64,000 bases of DNA from Xylona heveae TC161 (taxonomy: Eukaryota; Ascomycota; Xylonomycetes; Xylonales; Xylonaceae), in NCBI RefSeq assembly GCF_001619985.1, contig NW_017264193.1:1307726-1371725 (forward strand), written 5' to 3'. Numbering within the stretch: the first letter of the stretch is position 1; each line of letters opens with the position of its first letter. Below, piece after piece: positions 49,801-60,110 of this stretch. Position numbers and translations under genes: made by a program. Under the pieces are notes generated by a model. It was not told the origin of the DNA and searched no databases. It worked only from the letters and a program-made list of their open reading frames with translations.

Positions 49801-50512
49801 TACTTGAATCAATAAAAAAAAATATTTGTTTTAGCTAAAATCACTTTATATAAAGCCTGTACTATATCTATTAGTAATACAAGGACTTTAAACAAAACTA
49901 GTTATAACTATCATTTAATTCAAGATAGGATATAGTTACTTTAAATCCTACTTGTATAGATTATTTATATATAAGTTCAAAAAATGTAGTTCTATCTACA
50001 ACTTTACTTAGAGTCCAGCTCATTTATTATTATATTACTCTTAAATAAAAATAGTCAAAAATATTTTATTACAAAAAGTAAAGAAAAAGTTTTTACTTTA
50101 AAAGTACTATATACTGGAAAAAACTTGAACTACTTACTAGAATATCTAAATACTATTAAAGTAGCATCAAGAATGTAATTACTATATTAAAAAAAACATC
50201 ATTAACAAGAAATACTATAAGACTAGGATAGACTTTAAGGAAAAAATATTCCTTAATATCTTTAAAATCAAAAAACCAAACTTTAACTCTCTTTTATTAT
50301 TGTTATTGCTTTCATTCTATTTATTTTTATTATTTTCTTTATATTGTACTATTTTCTTTCTTTTTTTTTCTTTTATTTTATTTTAATAGATGATATCTAA
50401 TATTAACTTAATTAATTCTAGAGTAACTTTTAAAAACTTAATATATATTTTATGTATTTAAACCATAGACTCTGCCATAGCTTTAAAACTATATATAGAA
50501 TGAATAAACAAA
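49801..50512 (+). mobile_element. LINE copy 2, 3' part
   Basis: The sequence after MITE A copy 2 matches 38720-38790 of copy 1 (RT C-terminal side), then jumps to about 39890-40510 and ends in the shared 3' UTR (CATAGACTCTGCCATAGC). It therefore lacks most of ORF2, with one deletion of about 3.5 kb at the MITE and a second of about 1.1 kb near 49878. Confidence 0.8.
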
Positions 50513-50930
50513 CAAATAATAATAATTTTTAATAATTTTAAATTTTTTTAAAATATATTTAAATTAATTTAAATCATTTAAATATAATAAAAAATAAAAA
50601 ATAAAAATAATAAAAAAATAATTATAATAATTTATTTCCTATTTGAAACTAGCTTACTTTATAAACCAGTCTAACTTTAAAGCTCAATATTATACCATTG
50701 AGCTAGAAGAGTTTTTTTCTAAAAATAGTTTAAGATAAAAATATATATAATAGAAAAAAATAAAAAAAATAAAAAAAAAATTTTTCAGCTAAAGATTGAA
50801 CTCAGGTACTTAGGTACTTATAATATTTATATATTTTTAATTAGAAAATAGCTTCTCAAATAGTATATTTTTTTAAAATATATTTTGTATAATTAAAATA
50901 ATTTAAAAATTTATACTATTTGCATGTAAG
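50513..50930 (-). mobile_element. MITE-like element, family A copy 3, left end missing
   Basis: The right terminus TTATACTATTTGCATGTAAG is followed by TA (50931-50932), and the tRNA-like core at about 50640-50800 is in the same orientation as copy 1. The left inverted end is absent. It begins directly after the LINE tail. Confidence 0.65.
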
Positions 50931-50934
50931 TAAT

Positions 50935-51616
50935 TTTACTACTTTAAATACTTAAAATATTTATATACTTTGACTTGAGTAATTTAGTTTTTTTTAATAA
51001 TTAGAATGAAATTTAGAATTTTAACTGCTAGCAATCATCTGGTAAAAACTTTTTTTGCTAGTTAATATAAATTTATAATTTTCTAGTAAAGACTTCTTTT
51101 AGTTTTTTAATCTAGATATAAATTACTCTGGAAAAAATTTTTATTATTAATTAATATAAATTTAAAACTCTTTGAAAAAGACTTTCTTTGGCTTTTAAAT
51201 CTAAATATAGGCTTTTTTAGCAAAGACTTTTTTTATTTATAGATGAATTTTAAATTGAAATTAAATTAATATTAGATTTTCTAATGATTTTTAAAATATT
51301 TTTAATTTTTAAATTAATTTTTTAATATTTAAATATTACAACTAACTTAAACTTATAATTAAATGCTAAATTTAATATTTAATTATTCTATAAACAGTTT
51401 AAATATTATTTATAAATAAATAAAATAGTTTTAAATATATTAGTTTTAAAACTAATAAATAATTTATTATAATATTAAAAAAACCTATAATTATTTTTAA
51501 TAATTTTAAATAATTTAAAGTGGTTTATTAATTATAAAATTTTAAATAATAATTTTAAATAGTTTTTATATAATTAAAATTTTATTTAAAATTATTTATT
51601 AAATTATATAAAAGAT
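50935..51616. repeat. Dispersed AT-rich repeat with internal 45-bp array, copy 2
   Basis: The partner of 45890-46610. The array at about 51017-51245 has four to five units. It ends AAAAGATACTTAAG followed by TA, like the right end of MITE B copy 1. Confidence 0.6.
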
Positions 51617-53700
51617 ACTTAAGTATTGATTCCATTACCTATACTTGATACAATACATGAGTAACAAATATCTTGAGCAGAATAAATGACTTAAAAAACA
51701 ATAACTTTTTAATATTTAAAAACTTCTATATAATTTTAAAATTCAATATAATATTAATAAATAAATATAACTATATAGTTATATTTTTTTTGCTTTTTAC
51801 TTTTATTATATATTATCAAGATTAATAATTTTTTCTATTTGCTAGCAATTATTATGCTTTTTTACTTTATAATTAAATATTAATAATATATATATCTAGT
51901 ATATACAGTATACTGGCTGGCTAAATTTTAAAAAAAAAATATAGATAAAATATATAAATTATATTGATAGATTATATTAAAAATCAAGCTTTTTTATCTC
52001 TTTATATTTGTATTATTGCTGGCATAGCAGGTTTATTTAGCTAAATAAAAAAAATAGATTCTGGTTTTATATATAATTAGATTTTTTATAGAAGTAACTA
52101 GTATTTAATTATAATCTTATTTGTAAATAAAATCTATAATATAATAAAAGTATAATATAAAAATAAATGGATCCTATTAAAAATTATACAATATTTATAA
52201 TTTTTTTACTATAGTTAGTTATAACTATAGTTATATTAAAAATTTAATTAAATAAGCTATTGAAAAAAGATATATAAATATAAAAATTAAGTATCTTTAA
52301 ATAAACTTTAATTAAATAATTTAAAAACTAGCTCAAAACTTAAAATAAAATAAAATTTTATTAATTTGTAATACTTTGTAATTATTGGTAATTAATATTA
52401 GTAATCAAAATTGATTTATAATCATAATTAATAGTCAATTTAAATCAATTTAAAAAAAATTTACAAATTATTAATATTAAGTTTAATTTTTAAAAATATT
52501 ATTTAACAATTGATTAATTTATTATTGTTTGGTTTTTTTATATAAATTATTTATTAAATATTTTTTAAATAAGATCAATACTTGTTTTTTATTAAATACT
52601 TTTATTATATTTAAATATTATTAATTAAGTTTGTATTAAATAAATATTAATAGCATAATTAAATATAACTTAATAAAAATTTAAATTAAATTTTTAATTA
52701 TAAAAACTATTTCAAATTGGTTTTTGAAATATTATAATTAAATAATCATTTTCAATTATTTTGAATTATTCTAATTTATTAAAAATAATAATAAGTTTTT
52801 TTTAATTATATTTTAGTTTTAAATAATATACATAATTAATTTTACAAAAGCTTTTTATGTTATTAATTTTATTTGATTTTTATTTGGTTTTTTTGATTTA
52901 ATTTAATTTCAATAATAATTATTTCTTAATTCAAAAAAATAAAAATAAAAAACTTATAAAAAAATTAAAAAATTAAAATCCAAAAAAAATATATCATTTA
53001 AAAAACTACTTTTTAATTAAAAAAATATATAAATATTGAAAGTATTTAAATATTTAATTTTAATCCCTAATTAACAACTTATTTTTAATACTTTTAGTAT
53101 CTATATAGTTTAAATTAAAAATATTTTTAAAATATTTTTTAACTATTATATTTTTTAATTTGAAATTTCTTAATTATTATTATTTTTTATTTAAAAAAAT
53201 TAATTCAATTTAAAATTAAATGTAATTGAAAATAAAAAAAAATAAAACAAAGCTAAATATATATAATACAAAAACTTTTTAAAAAAATTATTATAATTCT
53301 TATATTTATATATAATAATAAATTATATATAAATTAAAGACTTTACTATTAAAATAAATTTAATAATTAGAAAAAAATTTTATACTTAACCTTAATTTAA
53401 AATTATTTATTAAATTATATAATAAATTTTTAAATATTATAAGACTTTAAATTTTATGTTTTCTTGCTTACTATATTATAATTATAGTAATAATGAAGAA
53501 ATATATAACTAACTTTAATAGATTTATAATAATTATATACCCTAATATAAAATTATTATTATATACTTTTTAATAAATTAAATTTCATTATATTTATAAA
53601 ACCTATACATACTATCACATCATGATAATAAACATTTTTTTTATATTGTTCTGTCGTTTTATATCTACTTTTGAGTAAATCAAAAAAATATTTAATTGTA
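51617..53700. other. Extremely AT-rich stretch, nothing recognised
   Basis: There is no open frame and no CpG until about 53655. 52980-53110 resembles a decayed family A core (AATATATAAATATTGAAAGTA). 53270-53430 ends like family B. Normal composition returns between 53655 and 53750. Confidence 0.6.
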
Positions 53701-53864
53701 TTAAAATAGTATAGAGAGGGATGGTGGGTTGCTAACTAGTTAATCTAAGACGTTATCGATAGACCATAGTCTCGCTAGTGGGCAGCTATTGCTTCAGGGA
53801 CCCATTTCTCCGGGTGCCCGGTGTGGTCTCACATTAGGTGGTAGGTTCCACGGTGAATTACGAC

Positions 53865-56718
53865 ATGAATCCTGCGTCGGGCGCTCCAAAGCAAGGATCC
53901 AGATGGGGAAATTTATTCCAGCAAGCCGTTGCAGGCGTAGAATCCCGACTGGACACCATTCTTGCACCCGATGACGAGCGAGGGGAGCATTCTGCGTGTC
54001 AGCCTGGGGCGCTGGACAACGCCGAGCAGAGTCCCAGGGATGACGGACCGCCGTTTTTCACTACTTATGAAAACAAAGCAACTAGAGGTGGGTTATCTCC
54101 TTGATGGAAAGTATCTAGCTGCTCGAGAAGATCTAATTGGAATGTTCAGGAAATTTTAATGTATCACTGGGAGATCAACGGAACGATCGTCTCCAAGCCC
54201 GACTAGCTCGCGCAGTGGCAGCAAAAAACAGCCGTGCCTTTGGACCAGAAAGCTCACCGTCACTTTCAAGTGTAACATCCCGTGCCGCAAGTCCCAGTAT
54301 ACCGCGCGAAAACCTCATAAATGACACCGAAGAAACACATCGTAATGAACCTCAACCGTGGCTGAGCGAGACGGTTACGTTTGGGAACAAAGACAGCCAA
54401 CCATCCCCAGATGACGTGGAAAATTCATTACACCATGTAGGCGATTCATCAATCCAGGTACCAATTCCCAAGACAAGTATACAGCTTCCTGCAAGTTCGG
54501 CCTTGTCGCGCCAAGTTCCAGGGATGGGCGCCTCCAACATCCCCCAAAAGCCCGAAAATATGGAACAGGAATCGGACTTGCCAGGAGCTTCGCCGTCTGT
54601 ACACGCAGTGATGTCATCATTTTCCAGTACCAGCAATCAGACTGAGCATTTATACAACTTGCCTGAGGATTACGACGCCATTATTGCGCGGATGCGCGGA
54701 GATTACGAATCGTTGAAGCTAGAACAACAAGAAGAATCGGTCCGTTACCAAGAGCGTATCGATGCACTCCAGTCGAAGCTGCAGTATCTAGCCAAAGAGA
54801 GCGCGCAGTCTGCGAGACTGACCGCAGATTCTGCCCCACCCGGTTCTCTGAATCGAAAGCTGGCAGAAAGCGAAGAGCGAATCGCATTGCTCCTTGAGGA
54901 AGGACAGAAGCTCTCCATAGCAGAATTTCGCTATCTATCAACGATCAAGAAGCTTCGCGCGAAAATTGCGGAGCGCGAAAAACATATTTCTGAAGAACAC
55001 TTGAAGCTAGATCAGGCGGAGCGGAGGGCACGGGATGCAGCTGAAGCAGCCAGACGGGCAGAAAACGCCGAGAGAAGAGCACTCGAAAGACTCAAACGAA
55101 ACCCCACCACAGAAAAAGCCATTGATGAACTCAAAATCGAGCGAGATGGTGCCCTATCTACTCTTGCAGACGTCAAAGCTCAACTTACGGATGCCATGGC
55201 TCAGTTGAAACACACAGAATCTAGAGAGGAGAATTCAGAGCAACTGAAAGCGGAAAGAGAATTAATCTCCCAGCTCAGGGAGGATGTAGAGAGACTGAGG
55301 GCAGAGAAAGAAAAGAATGACCGGAAATTGACGACTGAAATTGATGAGCTGAAGGCAAGACTACAAGAACAAAAGACCATGGCCAGTAGCAAAGAATTCG
55401 AGCTGCGCCATGAGCAAACGGTATGTAACCGCTGAAGTTTAAAAGGAGGGCAACTAAGTGACTTACAGATCCTCGAATCAAAATTGGAAGCCAGTCGTGC
55501 CAGAGCAGAAGAAGTCTCCTCCAATGCCAATGGCGAAGGTCAAGCGAGTCTTTACCGCCAAATCGAAACACTCCAGACTCAATACGCCGTTGCTGGTGAA
55601 AATTGGCACCGAATCGAGGGGTCATTGCTTTCCAGAATAAGAGGTCTGGAAGAGGAAAAGGACGATTTTTCGAAACGAGAAATGGAGCTGAGACGGAAAG
55701 CCCGAGACGCGGTAGAGCTAATTCCATACATCCACTGAGTGGGAGGTGTACTGACATTATTTAGACCCTGAAGGCAAAACAGAATGACGAAAGACTGGAG
55801 CAGGCCATTGAACGATCACAAAAGTTTGAGCAGGACATCATTGAGCTGAAGGAACAAATAGAAAAGACTCAAAAGCGCGCGGCAGACTTCGAGACCCTGG
55901 CTATAGACCTACAAGAGAAGCTCAAAGAGGAACGACACATCCGAGAGCTGGAGAAATCCCAAATCGTCGGACAGGTAAAACTCGAGCTCGAAAGAGAGCT
56001 ACAGCGAAGTGATGAAACCCGCTCACCGATAGCCCAACCCGAATTACAGCCTGACCAACGCAAGGCTTCCGTGTACGATATCTTTCCCATCTCTCGTAAC
56101 TCTCTCAGTCGAGTGGCTTCAGGTGAATCAGTCTTTGGCCTTCGTGAACGCTCTCCCAGTCATCGAAATCTTGGACTTTTCGCAACTCCGTCAGTGCATG
56201 ACGGGATGCGCAACTCGAAAGGCCGTCAGCCGTCATCATCTTCTCAACCAGCATTGTCCCCAAAGTACGAAGATATATCATCTGCGCTTCCCATGGAACA
56301 TGAGGGAATTCCTGAGAGTGTTACTACCCAGTCTTCCCAGCAAGGAGGGTTGGATGATATTATCTCTGCCTCAACTCTCGGGGCTGGGCCATCTATCCAG
56401 CTCATGGAGCGCATGAGTGCCACAGTCCGAAGACTAGAAAGCGAAAAGGCGGCACAGGAGGAGGCTATGTTAAGAGTATCCTCACAAAGAGACACCGCAC
56501 GGGAGGAAGTTGTCTCACTCATGCGTGAAGTCGAGCAAAGGCGGCCTGCAGAGGCCAAAATTGCCAGTTTGGAGTCGGAACTTACTCAGATCAACGAGAG
56601 ATACCAAACTACATTGGAGATGCTCGGAGAAAAGAGTGAACAAGTTGACGAGCTCCAGGCCGACGTTGCCGATTTGAAGAAAATTTACAGAGAGCTAATA
56701 GACAGCACCATGCGGTGA
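53865..56718 (+). CDS. Golgin of the TMF1/Sgm1 family (TATA element modulatory factor-like)
   Basis: Four exons: 53865-54087, 54150-55420, 55469-55711 and 55765-56718 (TGA). The introns are 62, 48 and 53 bp, phases agree throughout, and the product is 896 residues. The start at 53865 (MNPASGAPKQGSRW) fits the conserved fungal N-terminus; an in-frame ATG at 53838 is a less likely start. Residues 8-33 (GSRWGNLFQQAVAGVESRLD) are the family N-terminal motif. A Ser/Pro-rich linker follows to about 175, then long Glu/Lys/Arg-rich coiled coil to about 590, a low-complexity linker, and the C-terminal TMF domain (MERMSATVRRLESEKAAQEE, EMLGEKSEQVDELQADVADL). TMF/Sgm1 proteins are peripheral Golgi coiled-coil proteins that bind Rab6/Ypt6. 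It is convergent with NAS6, with 92 bp between the stops. The AT block ends about 210 bp upstream. Confidence 0.88.
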
Positions 56719-56810
56719 CTCAACTGGCATACAGTATAGTTAACACAAGGCTTGGTATGCCAAGAGGCTTTCACCTTTTTGTCTTCGAAAGCATTCAAGC
56801 GCTCTTCAAT

Positions 56811-57971
56811 TTACTCTCGAGCCACATCTATACCCTCTCGACCGGCGCTTTGACAGATGAAATCTCGTATCTTATCTCGTCATTAGAAGACACCTTTGGT
56901 ACAGAGTGAGGAGAAAATGACTTACCTTGTTATCTGGTGCAAGGTCGATAGGAAGTTTCCCATCCGTATCCCGTTTATCAGTTTCTGCTCCTGCCTTCAT
57001 GAGGAGCAGTGCTGCATCTCCGTGACCTTCTGAAATTGCTAGACCGATTCATGAGCCGAAGGATAGAAATGAGACCGAAGAATGTAGCTTACCATGATGC
57101 AGAGCCGTTGAACCGGCAATGTCAGCCGCATTTACGGGACTGTTAGCCCCAATGAGCAGCTTGAGCATAGGCACTGAGCCGACCGCAGCAGCTCTATGAA
57201 TTGGCAGTTGTCCCCGCTTGTCCCGAATCCTGGCAGAAGCCTTCTGCGCAAGTAAAATCCGTGCTATGTCCAAGTTGTTCTTGGAAGCACAGAAGTGCAA
57301 TGCTGTCTTAAGACTAGTCAGAGACGAGGGAAACATCAATGACGGGACAGTTTTCATGCGAGCATTGCTATATCGAATTGTAAATCCATACCTGCCCGTT
57401 AAAATCTGTTCGCGTGATAAGCCCAAGCAGATCATGGATTTATGAGGCACGGATAGCTTACTTTTCATGTTCACATCCGCTCCTTTCTGAAGCAGAAGTT
57501 CAACTAAGTCCTCACTATCCCTCAGACTCGAGGCAATCATGAGAGGCGTCCAACCTGAGCCATCCTGATAGGTCATTAGTAAGTATGAGAAATTCGATAA
57601 TAATAGTATGAGTATTTGTTCTACCTGGACATCCGGATCAAAACTCTTCCTTTGCGCGAGCAGCTCAACAATGGGCATACGACTAAAAGAGACTGCCCAA
57701 TGAATCGGTAGACGATCGTCGTCATCTCGCTGATTGGCAAGGCGAGGATTCGCCTGGCGTAAGATTAGATAAAGTGCCAAAACAGAGTATCAGAAACACT
57801 AGACAACTAGTAAAGGATTATTGACATTTAGAATTGATTCAAATGTGTTTGCTGAATAATGTCAATTAGTATAATGTCGACGAAATTGATGATAGAGGGT
57901 AGCCTACTCCTTCCTTCACGTGCAGCTTCATGAATATGAAATTTAATTTCCAATCCAGCATTTTCCGCCAT
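56811..57971 (-). CDS. NAS6: 26S proteasome assembly chaperone Nas6/gankyrin (PSMD10), ankyrin repeats
   Basis: Eight exons on the minus strand: 57971-57908, 57851-57826 (26 nt), 57753-57625, 57564-57462, 57405-57392 (14 nt), 57306-57093, 57038-56926 and 56870-56811 (TAA). All boundaries are GT-AG and every phase agrees, giving 240 residues, near the usual size. The product starts MAENAGLEIKFHIHEAAREG and continues ANPRLANQRDDDDRLPIHWA, GSGWTPLMIASS, NGQTALHFCASKN, KRGQLPIHRAAAVGS, AGSTALHHAISEGHGDAALL and GKLPIDLAPDNK, ending REGIDVARE. Ankyrin repeats fill the protein. The fit of the C-terminus and of NGQTALHF supports the short exons. Nas6 binds the ATPase Rpt3 during assembly of the 19S regulatory particle. 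It is divergent from PRP46. Confidence 0.88.
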
Positions 57972-58354
57972 CGTTAGATTGCCTTATTCTGGTATCATGG
58001 ATATACAATATTCACCCTAAGAATGGCGGAAATTCACAGCAACAAGTGAATAGAGGCTCGAACTTTTCAGTCCTTACACTGTAGTAGAGACGATGTGAAA
58101 GCTCGGTCCTCACCAAAGCGCAGACAAGGTTGGAAGCTTTCGAGAGAAGGGTTCGGGGCGGTACTCTGTAGAGCCGAAGGCCAAGGCTTGATGGGGCAAG
58201 GGGAGTTACCGAGCCAAGGGACGAGGCAGGAGCGAGGAGGTACGAAGATAGAGTACTTGGCAGGTTGGCGAATCTAAAGTTTCCTATCGGTTAACCTTAT
58301 GAGTATGCAAAGGATACAGATACTTCGACGCCAGCTTTAGTCCAACAGGTAATT
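57972..58354. promoter_or_regulatory. Shared NAS6/PRP46 upstream region
   Basis: 383 bp separate the two divergent start codons and must hold both promoters and 5' UTRs. I see no clear TATA box and no GGTGGCAAA-type proteasome control element. A purine-rich G/A tract lies at about 58130-58250. A 60-codon frame at 58095-58277 is not gene-like. Confidence 0.55.
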
Positions 58355-60005
58355 ATGGGCGTCGAAGCTGAAACAAATAGATCGGTAAGATTTCTGCCGT
58401 GATTTATCATTTACATCCTCTAACCAAAGGCCAGTATAATCTCCTCCGCGGTTCAGCAAAGCGGACCCGAGAGCTCTTTGCCGCCGATTTTGGCCTTGCC
58501 ACCCATGACGCTCCCTCTGAAACAAATATTAGACACGAAGCGCAATTGTCGAAAGACGCTCCGGTGTTGATAGCTGAACGGGCCGGTATAGCATCACGAA
58601 TACGCAGCGAATATGAGACAGTCCAGACCTTACCGCCGTCGCTGGTAGCTAAGCAAAATCAGGCCGCCGCAGCTGCCCGCCGGAAAAAGCCTAAGCACCA
58701 GAAGCATGACGAACAAAATTCGGAACTTGGGACTGTAAAGATGATTGAAGGGATCACAGGGCAAAGCGAACATCCCAATCCTACGAACTCGTCCACAGCA
58801 CTGACGGTTCGAGGCAAAACCTCCGCGCATGTGCCTTTAGATGGCACCGCATCCACGGCTCAGCGCAACGTTCCATCCACAAGCCTTTCCAGAAGGCAAA
58901 CTGTTCAACAGATGAAGCCTGAATGGCATGCGCCATGGAAGCTGATGAGAGTAATATCTGGTCATCTAGGCTGGGTTAGAAGTTTGGCCGTCGAGCCGGG
59001 AAATGAATGGTTTGCAAGCGGCGCTGGTGATAGGACTATCAAAATCTGGGATTTGGCCTCTGGGTCCTTGAAACTCACATTGACAGGGCATATTTCAACA
59101 GTGCGGGGGTTAGCTGTCTCTCCGAGACATCCCTACCTTTTTTCTTGCGGTGAAGATAAGATGGTAAAGTGCTGGGATCTTGAAACAAATAAGGTCATAC
59201 GACATTATCATGGGCATTTAAGTGGCGTTTATACGCTTTCATTACATCCAACACTGGATGTTCTGGTTACAGGCGGCCGTGATGGTGTGGCTAGAGTGTG
59301 GGATATGCGAACACGCAGCAATATTCATGTCCTGGCAGGTCATAAAGGCACTGTCTCTGATGTCAAATGCCAAGAGGCTGATCCTCAAGTTATCAGCTCA
59401 TCCTTGGACTCAACTGTCCGCCTATGGGACCTAGCTGCGGGAAAGACCATGGGAGTCTTGACTCATCACAAGAAAGGTGTACGAGCCTTGGCCCTCCATC
59501 CTACGGAATTTACTTTCGCTTCTGGAAGCACTGGAAGCATAAAGCAGTGGAAATGCCCGGAGGGTGCATTTATGCAGAATTTCGAGGGGCAAAACGCAAT
59601 AATTAACACTATGTGCGTAAACGAAGACAACGTGCTTTTTTCTGGAGGTAAGAGATTCCCTTTCCCCCATATCATTTACTGAATTCGGCTGAGATTTGAA
59701 GGTGATAATGGTTCCATGAGCTTTTGGGATTGGAAGACGGGTTACAGATTCCAATCGCTTGAGACAACAGCGCAGCCAGGTTCTTTGGACGCCGAGGCTG
59801 GTGTGATGAGCTCCATGTACGACCGTACAGGTCTTCGATTGATCTGTGGCGAAGCTGATAAAACAAGTAAGTCAACACAATGTGTGTTTGATTGTACATA
59901 TAGACTGACGGATTTGAAGTCAAAATATGGAAGCAAGACGAGGATGCAACACCGGAGACGAACCCTCTAGATTGGAAGCCGACGCTTGGACGCCAGAAAT
60001 TTTGA
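58355..60005 (+). CDS. PRP46: Pre-mRNA-splicing factor Prp46 (PLRG1), WD40 protein
   Basis: Four exons: 58355-58384, 58435-59647, 59702-59866 and 59920-60005 (TGA). The introns are 50, 54 and 53 bp, phases agree and the product has 497 residues. The start at ATG 58355 gives [10 protein letters not shown] joined to [15 protein letters not shown], and the first intron has the branch site CTCTAAC. Residues 1-170 are a variable, basic N-terminal part. From about 180 seven WD40 repeats can be read ([98 protein letters not shown], and so on), ending [11 protein letters not shown]. Prp46 is a core member of the Prp19-associated complex of the active spliceosome. It is convergent with ORC1, with 105 bp between the stops. 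Confidence 0.93.
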
Positions 60006-60110
60006 ATTCTTTGCACGTTATCGTTTTCGGGAGAATCTGTACGAAGCCCGGCGAATGGAGTGTTGAGGAAATTACTCTGTTCTCTTTGATAGTCTATTGC
60101 TAGCTTATCG

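Noticed and set aside
3305-53655. Polinton, Starship or other large captured cargo
   Set aside because: There is no capsid, DNA polymerase B, tyrosine recombinase or cargo gene. All identifiable content is Ty3, LINE, Tc1, hAT and MITE sequence.
55201-55757. Minus-strand open frames opposite SGM1 (109 and 160 codons)
   Set aside because: They are shadows of coiled-coil coding sequence with biased codons, reading Ser/Leu-rich on the other strand, and they cross the real introns.
56828-56893. Alternative last exon of NAS6 after a 32-bp intron
   Set aside because: It is in frame, but the intron would be too short. The 55-bp intron ending at 56871 has a TCTAATGAC branch site and gives the family-like end REGIDVARE.
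58095-58277. 60-codon open frame in the NAS6/PRP46 promoter
   Set aside because: It is Gly/Arg-rich by composition, lies between divergent starts, and has no family resemblance.
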